64,000 nt of DNA from Chondrocystis sp. NIES-4102 (GTDB lineage Bacteria; Cyanobacteriota; Cyanobacteriia; Cyanobacteriales; Xenococcaceae), in assembly GCA_002368355.1 (NCBI GenBank), contig AP018281.1, forward strand, positions 992,001 through 1,056,000. Direction: 5' to 3'. Made by a program: the position numbers and the translations under genes. Below are positions 47,408 to 56,564 of this stretch, in pieces. Position 1 is the first letter of the stretch. The number at the start of each line of letters is the position of its first letter. The notes under the pieces are model-generated. The model was not told the DNA's origin. It ran no database searches and was given only the letters and a program-made list of their open reading frames with translations.

Positions 47408-47511
47408 ATTTTGCAACCTGTATTGACTGTGGTATCTGTTTACAAGTATGTCCTGTGGAAGGGGCTATTGTTGCCGAGGAAAGACCAGACCTACAAAAAA
47501 CTCCCCAGTAG
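47408..47511 (+). CDS. 2[4Fe-4S] ferredoxin, exon 2
   Basis: Joined to G44957 this exon reads DFATCIDCGICLQVCPVEGA then IVAEERPDLQKTPQ and stops at TAG 47509-47511. The CxxCxxCxxxCP motif supplies the second half of the iron-sulfur ligands. In relatives this region follows directly after DWYWI, which fixes the intron boundaries to the base. The small ferredoxin likely shuttles low-potential electrons in the cytoplasm. Confidence 0.9.
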
Positions 47512-47623
47512 AGAGATAATGAACAACTAATTAATTTAGTTGAAGATTGCGTTATCTCTTATCACTGGAAGAAAACAGTAAATAATACTTTTGACTTTTA
47601 ATTTTCCTCCGTGGAAGTAGAGG

Positions 47624-48514
47624 TTATGGTTGATTATTAACGACTGCTAAAAGAGATTTAATTGGTCTTTGAATTTCAGTACCATCTTGAGCGACTCTAC
47701 CATAGAAAACTTTACCTTGGTAATAGAGAGAAGCAGAACTCCCACCATCAAGATTCATTGCTTTAGTTACTCCAAGACTAGAGAGAAAATCGGCTAATTC
47801 TGGGAGAGATATACCTGAATTCAAAGGCTTTTCTGGTTTTTGACCCACCATAACTAAAATGACATCCCCATCGGGGGTAATTCCTACTGCACTTCTAGCA
47901 TTTAAACTTTCAGTTGCGATCGCATCACGAATTTTTGAACCATTTTGATAGGCTGTAAAAGCTTCTATTACCGAAGTGTCTTGGGGTAAAATACTAGGCC
48001 CAGCCCCTAAAGAATCAATCAGGGAACAGTCTTTAGGAATGGGTGCTAAATGAAGAGTAATATCGTACTGTATTTTATCGCCACAACTATAACGACGAAA
48101 TTCGGCGCGGTTAAATATTTTACCCAAATAAGTTTTTAAATCTGGATTATCTACCAATCTTTCATTGAAACGTGGATCAGCAGTAATTTTTGACTGTTGA
48201 ATAATAAAGGAGGTGGTTTTTTGATTAACAGGATCGAAGTATCCACCGTTAATAGCAGCAAGGGGCTGTTGTCGCTCTGATTTTACTATATCGGCGATCG
48301 CAGTAAGTTCATCTGCTACAATCGGCATAACTGTATATTGACTATCGTGGGGAATAGTTACTGTATGGATAGTACGTTGCTGCTCGGAAAAAACCTGATA
48401 ACGAACTGAACTTGAATTATTGCTAGATTGAGCTTGAGATAAATTACTAATACCACCAGCTACAATGATCCCAAAACTCATTAATACTAAGAACAGTCGT
48501 CTTATCTGATTCAT
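47624..48514 (-). CDS. Secreted phosphodiester glycosidase family protein (NAGPA-like)
   Basis: This 296-residue protein has an export signal (LFLVLMSFGIIVAGGISNLSQA). The NAGPA/DUF2233 core follows: AAINGGYFDP, SLGAGPSIL, ARSAVGITPDGDVILVMV, ADFLSSLGVTKAMNLDGGSS and YYQGKVFYG. NAGPA removes GlcNAc from phosphodiester-linked glycans in animals. Bacterial members are linked to exopolysaccharide and surface phosphoglycans. The gene follows a small HTH-like gene by 5 nt on the same strand, so they may share a transcript. Confidence 0.88.
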   Translation of the reverse strand: MNQIRRLFLVLMSFGIIVAGGISNLSQAQSSNNSSSVRYQVFSEQQRTIHTVTIPHDSQYTVMPIVADELTAIADIVKSERQQPLAAINGGYFDPVNQKTTSFIIQQSKITADPRFNERLVDNPDLKTYLGKIFNRAEFRRYSCGDKIQYDITLHLAPIPKDCSLIDSLGAGPSILPQDTSVIEAFTAYQNGSKIRDAIATESLNARSAVGITPDGDVILVMVGQKPEKPLNSGISLPELADFLSSLGVTKAMNLDGGSSASLYYQGKVFYGRVAQDGTEIQRPIKSLLAVVNNQP

Positions 48515-48519
48515 CTTAT

Positions 48520-48771
48520 TTATCCTCTTTTAGCCAATCTTAAATTAGCAGGATAATATATTAAACCCATACCCACTTGATTTTGATGTGTGAAAATATC
48601 TTTTGAAGAAATCAAGTCTTTAAGACACACTTGAATCATCGATACAGGACGATTAATAATTTTGCTAATTTCTTTGATTGTTATACCAGTATTTCTTTTT
48701 TGAATTATTGTCAGAATTTGCTCACGGGTACTAATACCAGGAGTTGCACTGATAATTTTGATATTAATCAC
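48520..48771 (-). CDS. Small winged-helix-like DNA-binding protein
   Basis: This 83-residue product has a helix-turn-helix character: STREQILTIIQKRNTGITIKEISKIINRPVSMIQVCLKDLISSKDI looks like three helices with a recognition helix, followed by a strand pair (FTHQNQVGMGLIYYPANL) that could be the wing. It ends 5 nt before the phosphodiester glycosidase start and may regulate or simply precede it. I do not recognise a named family. Confidence 0.6.
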   Translation of the reverse strand: MINIKIISATPGISTREQILTIIQKRNTGITIKEISKIINRPVSMIQVCLKDLISSKDIFTHQNQVGMGLIYYPANLRLAKRG

Positions 48772-49338
48772 AGATTATTATTATTATTCCTTTGATGGTT
48801 AAAACTATTTCTGCGACAAGATAACTGTTGTTGAAAGGACGATTACGCTGTGGGTATCCGTAGGCATCGAGAACTTAAAAGCAGTATCAACAGCCACAGT
48901 TTATAGCTATCTTCGCAGTTATATCTGCTATTTTTAATAATGCCTAGAGCAAATATACCTAGATTGGCAATCTTTATTTTTACTTTATTTTAGGGGTTGA
49001 TGGTTTAGTTGTTTATCCGTAGTATCCCATTTAGATAATGCCTTCAACGGGAAAAATAATTAGTGGAAAATATTGAGGTACTAGCGTTAAAACTTAAGTA
49101 ATTTTGGGAACATTATGACTATAATCTTAAAACTTAGTTATCTAGTCTATGCTACGACCAAATATGTTTTGACAGCAGGGGCTTCCGTCACCCTCTAGGG
49201 GTTAAAAATTAATCGGACTCTGCCTAGTAATACAGGTATAGCGTTAAATTTAAATAATTGTTTTAGTGGGTTATTAATTATTATTCTTGCTCCTATTTAC
49301 ACTAGCAAGTAATCATAGTTTAAACGCCGAGGAGATTA
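48772..49338. other. Intergenic stretch, no intact gene
   Basis: This stretch of about 570 nt precedes the decayed TpsB gene. No frame longer than a few tens of codons has protein-like content. The last part (LLIIILAPIYTSK then a stop, around 49272-49312) may be the signal-peptide remnant of the pseudogene that follows. Nothing else can be named. Confidence 0.5.
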
Positions 49339-49680
49339 AACATATTGAGCATAATAATTTAAAAATACTCCAGGGAATTATTATTAAAGAATTTGAAATA
49401 GTTGGTAGCAGCGTTTTTAGTCAAACCTGATCGCGATATCGCTTTTATAGTTTAGTATTTTTATATTAAAATACCTCTCAAGGATACATTAGTTCTGGGG
49501 CTTATATTTCTCCTCAAGAATTAAATGATGGCAAAATTAAGATTGTTATTGAGTCTGGGGAATTAGAAGCTGTCAACATTACACAAATCGTTTATCAAAA
49601 CAATATATTGCCTCACGTATTAAAACTAATAGTAGTAAGCCTGTACAGGAAGATCGGATCTAATTTCCCTCAACTATAAC
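49339..49680 (+). pseudogene. Remnant of a two-partner-secretion outer-membrane transporter (ShlB/FhaC/TpsB)
   Basis: Reading in pieces, the frame gives IKEFEIVGSSVFSQT and a stop, then SGAYISPQELNDGKIKIVIE followed by SGELEAVNITQIVYQNN, then in another frame QYIASRIKTNSSKPVQEDRI. These match the N-terminal POTRA region of FhaC/ShlB-type transporters, which carry VxGSTVFS, YxSSGAYIPPQ, DGxVxIxVIEG and the RI...PL segment. At least one stop and two frame changes are needed, and the beta barrel is missing entirely. It is a clear decayed gene. The AT-rich area before it may hold the lost N terminus. Confidence 0.78.
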
Positions 49681-49703
49681 TTTTTATAGTTAGTTAAATT
49701 GTC

Positions 49704-50771
49704 TTATTTGGTTACATATTCCTTAATTTTAGTTTCGGCAGCTACATAATGGGATTTCCTGCTTAAAAAGGGCTTCTCAATCAAATGCCAAGAGAGAAAA
49801 GCCACAAAAAAGATAGAGATAAAGGATAAAGGTATTGCTACCGAGGGATTATCAAACATTTTATAATGATCTAAAACCTGTAAAATCGGAAAATGCCAGA
49901 TATATATGCCGTAGGAAAAATCTCCATACTTACCAAAGTTTCCTAAATATTTAAAAATTAAAGCAAAATAAATTACGATCGCTGCTAAAGCTAAAGGATA
50001 TAAAAGATATATATTTAAAGCGTGATTGTGGAGAATTATAACTAATACAGCGAGTGGCAGAAACAAGAGAATATTTTGACGAAATTTATCAAAATAATAA
50101 TAAAGTAATGCACCTGAAATGAAAAAAGCCATCTGTCCTGGTAATTGTTGCTCTAACTGAACTATGATACCTGCATCTAAATGTCCAGATAATTGCATGA
50201 TGGCGGTTGAATATAAAATGGATAATAAGTAGATAGCTCCTATTGCTAAGATTTTATTGGTTTTAACTAAAATATAGGCAATAAAAGGCACTACTATATA
50301 AAACATAATTTCCACCTTGATTGTCCAAAGAGGGAAATTAACAGCTTGAATTCTATTATTTTCAAATACCCCAGGTAAGGTAGGTTGTAAAAAATTAAGA
50401 GTTAGTAAATTAAAAAATATATATTTAAGAAATTCTAAATTAAAGTATTGCTTAAAACTAAGACTCGATATTAAAGAAAACGCCACTGCACAAATAACAA
50501 TAACTGCAATATATCCTGGTAAAATTCTGGTGCTTCTTTTCTTAATGTAGCTAGCTAAAGAAGAACTTCTTTCAAAACTCATAAAAATCAAAAATCCACT
50601 AACAATAAAAAATCCGTCTACTGCTACTTTTGGATTAAAAATTTCCTCCAGTCTTAGAAAAACTGCGAGTTGGGAAAAAGAGGCAATATGGGCAATTACG
50701 ACAACGAGCGCAAATACAGATCTGATTAAATCAAAATTATTGGCTTGGCGGTTAGTTTTTTGATAGTACAT
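49704..50771 (-). CDS. Acyltransferase-3 family membrane protein (OafA-like)
   Basis: This 355-residue protein has about ten membrane helices and the acyltransferase-3 signature. The N-terminal NNFDLIRSVFALVVVIAHIA carries the catalytic R-xx-A...H pattern. AVDGFFIVSGFLIFMSFERS and KRSTRILPGYIAVIVI follow, with a DFSYGIYIWHFPILQVL segment near the end. Such enzymes O-acetylate or O-acylate exported polysaccharides, LPS or antibiotics. It lies next to the GH9 gene on the same strand, 105 nt away, which suggests surface glycan work. Confidence 0.88.
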   Translation of the reverse strand: MYYQKTNRQANNFDLIRSVFALVVVIAHIASFSQLAVFLRLEEIFNPKVAVDGFFIVSGFLIFMSFERSSSLASYIKKRSTRILPGYIAVIVICAVAFSLISSLSFKQYFNLEFLKYIFFNLLTLNFLQPTLPGVFENNRIQAVNFPLWTIKVEIMFYIVVPFIAYILVKTNKILAIGAIYLLSILYSTAIMQLSGHLDAGIIVQLEQQLPGQMAFFISGALLYYYFDKFRQNILLFLPLAVLVIILHNHALNIYLLYPLALAAIVIYFALIFKYLGNFGKYGDFSYGIYIWHFPILQVLDHYKMFDNPSVAIPLSFISIFFVAFLSWHLIEKPFLSRKSHYVAAETKIKEYVTK

Positions 50772-50876
50772 AATACTCTATGAGAAATTACGCCTATTTA
50801 AACATTTAATTAGCTTGTTTGTCAGTAAACTTACCTACAAATGTGTTTTTGATGGGGATAGGTGAGGTTAAATAAC

Positions 50877-52646
50877 TTAGTTAGCTTTAATCAGATTAAC
50901 TATTAAACTAATTATTGAAGCATTGTAATCGATCGCATTTTCATTAGTAGTGTAGGATCGTAGATCATCAATATAACTTAGCTGACCTTTATTTTTAGTT
51001 ACCATCCCATCTTGCGCATCGCCATTGGGTCCTCCTACCATTAACCCAGGTAGACGAATATTTTTAGCTCGAACATATAAATGACTTAGGTTTTTAACAG
51101 AGTTAGTACCAATATCTGTAATAAAAGTTTGATTAAAGTGGTTGCGCCCTAAAAGATAATCTAACTGATCTTTAGCAGCGATTAAATAATCTTCATTCTT
51201 AGTTAAATGATAGGCATAAACCAAAGTAATACCTTCTTCTGCGGTCATTTTACTAGATCCCCAAATAAAACGATCATTAGCGATGCGGTAAGCATTTTGG
51301 CGAGTGTTATTGAGAACTAAATCTGCTCTTTGTTGAATTTTAGTTTTAATTTGCGTAACCAATGCTTCAGAAGTCGGTTGACGATTTTGTTCTAAATAGT
51401 TAATTAATCCTAAAGGAGCGGGATTTTTCCATTCAAACAAAGTATATTCCACTTGCGCTAAATTACTTGCCAAATAATTAGCAAAATCAGCCTTACCTGT
51501 AGTAATATATAATTCCACCGCAGCCCAAAGGCGATCGTCAATGTCAGTTGTCAAACTCGCTTCACGATCAAATTCCGAAGCCAAATATTTATCAGAGCCA
51601 GTATCATCACCTTCTACCCACTCCACCTGCATAGTAGGTTGTTGCTGAAGATATTGCCAAGCAGACATAGCAGCAGTTAAATATTTAGTGGCTAATTGAG
51701 GATTATCTTGATAATTACGACTAGCGATCGCCATAACCGCAGCCAACTTAGCTGTTTCAGGAGTAGAAATACCATAGAGATAACGAGGTTGCGTATCCTC
51801 ATCAGGAGCTAAACCCATCGGCCACTTTTTACCCGATAATTTACGATATACCGCACCATCAGGACGTTGCATTTTTAACAACCAATCTAAAGCAAACTGC
51901 ATCTCATCCAACAAGTCAGCAATACCATTACCACTTTCAGGGATATTTAATTGATTATCAGGAAATAAATCAGGATATTGTTCATAAAGAGTGAGTAAAC
52001 GTGCAATAGTAACAGTGGTTGTAGCAACATACTTACTATAAGCCCCTGTATCATGCCAACCCCCCACAGCAGAGATAACTTTTCCTGAAGGATAATATTT
52101 ATCTTGATGAGCAATGGCTGCATCTTGGAGATGACAAGGCGCATGGGAAATACCAGTAACAGGATCATCAAGCTCAACACCACAACGCTGTAGATAGTAG
52201 GAGCGCAATAGGGTAATTAAAGGTTGTTGATATACATCTTCTGCTATTTTAAAAGGTACAGATTTAATTTTTCCTTGTTGTAGATAATATGTACCTGGTT
52301 TAGTAATAGCACTAAAATCTATGTCCCAAATTAGATCTTGCGTATTTTGGTCAAGAGTTGAGGGTTGTAATTCAATAGTAGCTACTACCTCATTACTATC
52401 AGTAGCAATTAACTTAGCAGGAATATTCGGGACAGAGTTTGAAGAGGAAAATGCTAAATTTTGACGCAGCCAAGCCCGTTTATGCCATTGAGGTAAATAC
52501 CCTACTTGATTAACTACTATTGAAGGCTTTTTAGCTACAACCGCAACTTTCGATAAAGTTTCTAAATCATTATCTAAGAAAGATAAACTAACTATGACAA
52601 CAGTAAAGACAAGCAACAACAATAAAATATATAACCTATACTTCAT
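50877..52646 (-). CDS. GH9-family glycoside hydrolase-like protein with an altered catalytic motif
   Basis: This 589-residue protein begins with a single membrane or export segment (LYILLLLLVFTVVIVSLSFL). Next is an N-terminal Ig-like cellulase domain (IVVNQVGYLPQWHKRAWLR) and then the alpha-barrel of GH9: ISAVGGWHDTGAYSKYVAT, ISTPETAKLAAVMAIASRNY, and PGLMVGGPNGDAQDG with NENAIDYNAS at the C terminus. GH9 enzymes normally have GGWYDAGDYGKY, where the second Asp is the catalytic base. Here it is Ala (DTGA), while the C-terminal Glu of NENAIDYNA is kept. It may therefore be inactive, act by another mechanism, or bind glycans. The subfamily is uncertain. Confidence 0.85.
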   Translation of the reverse strand: MKYRLYILLLLLVFTVVIVSLSFLDNDLETLSKVAVVAKKPSIVVNQVGYLPQWHKRAWLRQNLAFSSSNSVPNIPAKLIATDSNEVVATIELQPSTLDQNTQDLIWDIDFSAITKPGTYYLQQGKIKSVPFKIAEDVYQQPLITLLRSYYLQRCGVELDDPVTGISHAPCHLQDAAIAHQDKYYPSGKVISAVGGWHDTGAYSKYVATTTVTIARLLTLYEQYPDLFPDNQLNIPESGNGIADLLDEMQFALDWLLKMQRPDGAVYRKLSGKKWPMGLAPDEDTQPRYLYGISTPETAKLAAVMAIASRNYQDNPQLATKYLTAAMSAWQYLQQQPTMQVEWVEGDDTGSDKYLASEFDREASLTTDIDDRLWAAVELYITTGKADFANYLASNLAQVEYTLFEWKNPAPLGLINYLEQNRQPTSEALVTQIKTKIQQRADLVLNNTRQNAYRIANDRFIWGSSKMTAEEGITLVYAYHLTKNEDYLIAAKDQLDYLLGRNHFNQTFITDIGTNSVKNLSHLYVRAKNIRLPGLMVGGPNGDAQDGMVTKNKGQLSYIDDLRSYTTNENAIDYNASIISLIVNLIKAN

Positions 52647-52814
52647 AACGCAACTAAATTACTAAAACCAATACAGATCATGGCTTTTGATTGTTGGTAC
52701 ATTATAGTCTCCCACCCAGCAATTCAACATTGTGTAAAAGAAATACTGTAACTGGTGCAAAATATCAGTTTATTGTCGCAAAATATATAAAGCAATTAGA
52801 GATGGAGTCAAAAA

Positions 52815-53837
52815 ATGCTGTCATATGCCCTAGCGATCGCTGTAGCTTTAAGTAGCCTTGTGTTATTTTCAACTGCCTTTTTAATGTCAGATATTCATCG
52901 TCAAGATGACTTTTTGTGGAGTGGTCTGGGTTTATTTTATGCCTTAGTATTATGGTATTGCGCCCGCAATATTACTGGGGCTGTATTATTAGGACAAGCT
53001 GCTGCTGCTAGTTTATTGATTTCCTATAATTGGCAAACTCTCAAATTAAGAAAAGCAATTGCTAACCCCAACCAAGCGGAGACAATCAATAATTTTTCAG
53101 TCCTAGACGCAATTAACGGTTTATTTAAGCGCAAGCAGTCTCAATCTTTAGTTACTACCGCCAATTCCACAACTACAGATACAGTTACTTCTAAAATAAC
53201 AACAGAAGATATTATCCCCGATCAAACCCCCAACCCAACCCCAACAGAAGTATCCCCGACTCAAACCCCCAACCCAACCCCAACAGAAGTATCCCCGACT
53301 CAAACCCCCAACCCAACCCCAACAGAAGTATCCCCGACTCAAACTCCCAACCCAACCCCAACAGAAGTATCTAACATCCCCACTTCCCCTGATCAAATAG
53401 CCAAGCTGCAAGTGTTAGGAGATTTATCTATAAGTAAGAAAAAATCTAATCTTGCTACTACTAATAGCCCAAATACAGGAGCAATAACTCAAACTAGTAA
53501 CAATATTGCACTTGAGAAAAATACTTTAAATTCGGAAAAAAGTTTATTATCCCAACCCGTAGTTATCCCAACTGATAGCAGCGATCAATTAACAGCAACT
53601 CCTAAAACTAAACCTGAAACGAAAGCATCATCCTTAGAGTTTTTAGAAACAGTAGAAGTAGCTGAAGTATTAGAAGCAGAGCCTGAAGAAAGATTTAGTA
53701 ATAGAGAAGCTGACTCTATAATCGAAGTAACTACAACTGAGATTCAAGTTATAGCCGAGCAAGTAACTACAACTGAGATTCAAGTTATAGCCGAGGAAGT
53801 AATAGATCAAAGTCAGCCTCAAGATACTAATTCTTAA
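52815..53837 (+). CDS. ycf66: Ycf66 family protein with a tandem-repeat linker
   Basis: The first 90 residues are the Ycf66 domain: MLSYALAIAVALSSLVLFST, a second and third hydrophobic stretch (FLWSGLGLFYALVLWYCA, AVLLGQAAAASLLISYNW) and QTLKLRKAI. This domain is conserved in cyanobacteria and in some plastids, its function unclear. After residue 130 the 340-residue protein becomes a disordered, Thr- and Pro-rich tail. It includes four copies of a 13-residue unit NPTPTEVSPTQTP and a later pair of TTEIQVIAEQV/EEV repeats. The tail length is well beyond the core domain and differs from the usual Ycf66. Confidence 0.88.
   Translation: MLSYALAIAVALSSLVLFSTAFLMSDIHRQDDFLWSGLGLFYALVLWYCARNITGAVLLGQAAAASLLISYNWQTLKLRKAIANPNQAETINNFSVLDAINGLFKRKQSQSLVTTANSTTTDTVTSKITTEDIIPDQTPNPTPTEVSPTQTPNPTPTEVSPTQTPNPTPTEVSPTQTPNPTPTEVSNIPTSPDQIAKLQVLGDLSISKKKSNLATTNSPNTGAITQTSNNIALEKNTLNSEKSLLSQPVVIPTDSSDQLTATPKTKPETKASSLEFLETVEVAEVLEAEPEERFSNREADSIIEVTTTEIQVIAEQVTTTEIQVIAEEVIDQSQPQDTNS
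53221..53373. repeat. In-frame 39-nt tandem repeat in ycf66, about four copies
   Basis: The unit starts CAAACCCCCAACCCAACCCC and ends in AACAGAAGTATCCCCGACT; copies 1-3 are nearly identical and the fourth has a C to T change and ends in TCTAAC. Because the unit is 39 nt the reading frame survives any copy change, so length polymorphism is likely between strains. Confidence 0.9.
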
Positions 53838-53909
53838 TTATTACCACAATCTTAAAATAATCTAAAGGATGAGCTGTAATCAATTTATCAACAATAATCA
53901 CAGATTGGA

Positions 53910-54410
53910 TTAACAAATAGTTAAATTATTAGAACTTAAAGTTACCCAATAAGTAATATCTTCTTTAGTAATTATGGTAGGCTCTCGTTGATTTCGCTGC
54001 TGGTTTTGTTGAGAATCAGGCAATTGTGAAGGAAATAAATTATGTAAAAAGAAATTAACTGTAGTAGGTTTAATCAAACCTTGCTTAATAGCAGTATCAC
54101 CAAAGCGTAGGGAATATTTATGTTGTTCAATTAAAATTCTGTTGATATCCTCTTCGCTTAATAACCCCGCTTTTTTCAAATAAAATCCTATTGGATGGTC
54201 TATTTTTTGATTGACCAATTTAAACCATTCTTCAACAAAAAAATCAGCAGTATCTTGTTTAATCCAGCCTCTTAAAGCTAAAATTTCCCCAAGACGCATA
54301 TCCTCATAATAAAGTTGATCTCGTAAAGCGACCTGTAACTGCGGAGTAGTAATTAAACCTGCCTCTTGTAAAATTTCGCCCAAAGGCTTAAATGTAATAA
54401 ATTTAGACAT
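53910..54410 (-). CDS. Cyanobacterial protein with repeated GspE-N/MshEN-like motifs
   Basis: This 166-residue soluble protein contains three related segments: LGEILQEAGLITTPQLQVAL, then MRLGEILALRGWIKQDTADF, then IGFYLKKAGLLSEEDINRIL. Each follows the LG-L...G-L pattern seen in the N-terminal domain of type II/IV secretion ATPases, which in MshE binds cyclic di-GMP. No ATPase part is present. A c-di-GMP or protein-binding adaptor role is possible but not shown. Its genomic neighbours offer no hint. Confidence 0.65.
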   Translation of the reverse strand: MSKFITFKPLGEILQEAGLITTPQLQVALRDQLYYEDMRLGEILALRGWIKQDTADFFVEEWFKLVNQKIDHPIGFYLKKAGLLSEEDINRILIEQHKYSLRFGDTAIKQGLIKPTTVNFFLHNLFPSQLPDSQQNQQRNQREPTIITKEDITYWVTLSSNNLTIC

Positions 54411-54574
54411 AAACGACTATAGAAGTTTATTAAGTGCAGCTAATGTTAATTAAAGCTTCCTTTTACATCTATCTTTGTATAGTTATAAATAATTTACTGC
54501 TATCAAAGTTAGGAGCAAAAAACCAATAAACTTTAATAAATATAATTAACATTAGGTGTGGAAAATATATCAAT

Positions 54575-55426
54575 TTACTGTTTAAGATAACCAGCGTGAT
54601 GCTGTATATGATCCTTTATAAAACTACTAATCATAAAATAGCTGTGATCGTATCCCTTTTGCCAGCGTAAATTAAGATTTTGTCCCACCATTTCACAAGC
54701 AGACTGAAAAGTTTCTGGTAGTAACTGTTGCTGCTGATAAAAAGAATCTGCCGTTCCTTGATCAATTAAAATTATAGAATCTATTTGAGTTGTCTTAATT
54801 AGTTCACTAGCATCGTATTTGCTCCATTCCTCTTTATCGTTGCCTAAATAAGCAGTAAAAGCTTTATTTCCCCAGGGACAATTAATTGGGGAGGCTATAG
54901 GTGCAAAAGCGGATACTGAAAGATATTGTTGAGGATTTTTAAGAGCGCAAATTAAAGCCCCATGTCCCCCCATAGAATGCCCAAAAATGCTTTGTTTTTT
55001 AGCTTGTACAGGAAAATTAGCTGCAATTAGCGTAGGTAACTCCTGAGTTATATAACTATACATTTGATAATGTTTTTGCCAAGGAGCAACGGTAGCATTA
55101 ACATAAAAACTCGCACCACTACCCAAATCCCAAGTATCATCTTCCCCAGGTATTCCTGTATTACGAGGGCTAGTATCAGGTACAACTAACATAATTCCCC
55201 ATTGAGCAGCATAAGCTTGTGCGCCTGCTTTAGTAATAAAGTTTTCGGCAGTACAAGTTAAGCCAGAAAGATAGTAGAGAATGGGGACTGCTTGAGATTG
55301 TGCTTGGGGTGGTAGATAGACTGCAAAGTTCATGTCACAGTTACAGCTTGTTGAATGATGAGTGTAGTAAGCAACAGTACCATTAAAGCAACGAAATTCT
55401 GAGGTGAGACGAAGAGAGGTAGACAT
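54575..55426 (-). CDS. fghA: S-formylglutathione hydrolase
   Basis: This 283-residue alpha/beta hydrolase has the esterase D pattern: CDMNFAVYLPPQAQSQAVPI, YYLSGLTCTAENFITKAGAQ, DTSPRNTGIPGEDDTWDLG, and the nucleophile motif FGHSMGGHGALICAL. The family hydrolyzes S-formylglutathione to formate and glutathione in formaldehyde detoxification. A His near WQKGYDHSYFMI completes the triad. The length equals the usual one. It stands alone rather than beside a formaldehyde dehydrogenase. Confidence 0.93.
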   Translation of the reverse strand: MSTSLRLTSEFRCFNGTVAYYTHHSTSCNCDMNFAVYLPPQAQSQAVPILYYLSGLTCTAENFITKAGAQAYAAQWGIMLVVPDTSPRNTGIPGEDDTWDLGSGASFYVNATVAPWQKHYQMYSYITQELPTLIAANFPVQAKKQSIFGHSMGGHGALICALKNPQQYLSVSAFAPIASPINCPWGNKAFTAYLGNDKEEWSKYDASELIKTTQIDSIILIDQGTADSFYQQQQLLPETFQSACEMVGQNLNLRWQKGYDHSYFMISSFIKDHIQHHAGYLKQ

Positions 55427-55527
55427 AGGATGTAAAGCTTAAGCAATTGATTGAGCTTGAGATAACTTATGCCGTATCCAGTTGAAAACGGCAGTGTAGT
55501 TAAGTTAGTTTCTACTTTCTTCAATAC

Positions 55528-56421
55528 TTATACAACATATTGAGAAATGGACATCAAAAAAGGTAGCAAGAGGGTAAAGAAATAATAAACCAAAGGAGCA
55601 GTAAAGACATAACTATCAGTTCTATCTAAGATACCCCCATGTCCTGGAATTAACTGCCCTGAATCTTTCACCCCTGCATCGCGTTTCATCATCGATTCAG
55701 TTAAATCTCCCAGCAGGCTAGTAATCCCGATTAAAGTACCCAAAAGAATACCGCTAATCTGCCAAACTGGTAACTGAAAATACCAAGACCCTAATTCAGC
55801 CACAATTAAACTACCAATTACGCCAAAAATAGCACCCTCTACAGTTTTCTTGGGACTGATATCAGATAATCTAGTACGACCAAAATTTTTACCCATAGTA
55901 TATGCTCCAATATCTGCTGCCCAAATACAAGCCATAACCAAAAAAGTTAGATTTAAAGCAAGGGGAAACTGACTAGGATTAAGCCAAGAGTCGGGCCAAT
56001 AACCATTTAAAGGCAAATTACTAATATTATTAGTATTAGGTAAACTTACCCGCAGTCTTACCCAAAAAGTAGGTAAGTACCCTGTATAAAATAAACCGAG
56101 AATTGAACTGGAAATATCGGCAATAGTTGCCATTTTAGGTTGAAAGAGCAGATAAAAACAGATAATCGTTCCTCCCAAGCAAAACATAGCATCAGTAACG
56201 CTAGGGGCGATAGTAGAACTGATCAAGAGTAGTTGAGAAACAATTATGGTGGTTTTAGCAGCAGGTTCAACCCCCTTAGCACGAACTAAGCTAAAGTACT
56301 CTAATTGTGCCAAAACGATTAAAATACCGATGCCGAAGGTAAAATACCAACCTCCGAGAATAATCATTAATAAGGCTAAGAAGATCGCGACTAATGCACT
56401 AATTAAACGAGACAAGGACAT
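55528..56421 (-). CDS. cdsA: Phosphatidate cytidylyltransferase
   Basis: This 297-residue membrane protein has about seven helices and the CdsA signature SMMKRDAGVKDSGQLIPGHG then GILDRTDSYVFTAPLVYYFF, whose Asp residues bind the metal. It makes CDP-diacylglycerol from phosphatidate and CTP, the precursor of phosphatidylglycerol and, in this group, other anionic lipids. WAADIGAYTMGKNFGRTRLS and PKKTVEGAIFG are further family marks. It lies between S-formylglutathione hydrolase and CbiT, all on the minus strand. Confidence 0.95.
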   Translation of the reverse strand: MSLSRLISALVAIFLALLMIILGGWYFTFGIGILIVLAQLEYFSLVRAKGVEPAAKTTIIVSQLLLISSTIAPSVTDAMFCLGGTIICFYLLFQPKMATIADISSSILGLFYTGYLPTFWVRLRVSLPNTNNISNLPLNGYWPDSWLNPSQFPLALNLTFLVMACIWAADIGAYTMGKNFGRTRLSDISPKKTVEGAIFGVIGSLIVAELGSWYFQLPVWQISGILLGTLIGITSLLGDLTESMMKRDAGVKDSGQLIPGHGGILDRTDSYVFTAPLVYYFFTLLLPFLMSISQYVV

Positions 56422-56564
56422 AATGCGCTGACACTACAAACGCTAAATTTAGGTTAAAAGTTTATTTAAAATAACCTTATGCAAGGTTAACAAATTACTG
56501 AAGCAACTCATAGTTTTTTTTTATAAGAAGCAATTGCAATAAAAGCCTAAGAATTTATGGAGGT

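Noticed and set aside
53148-53411. Reverse-strand frame with GYFCWGWVGGLSR repeats
   Set aside because: It is the antisense reading of the Ycf66 tandem repeat.
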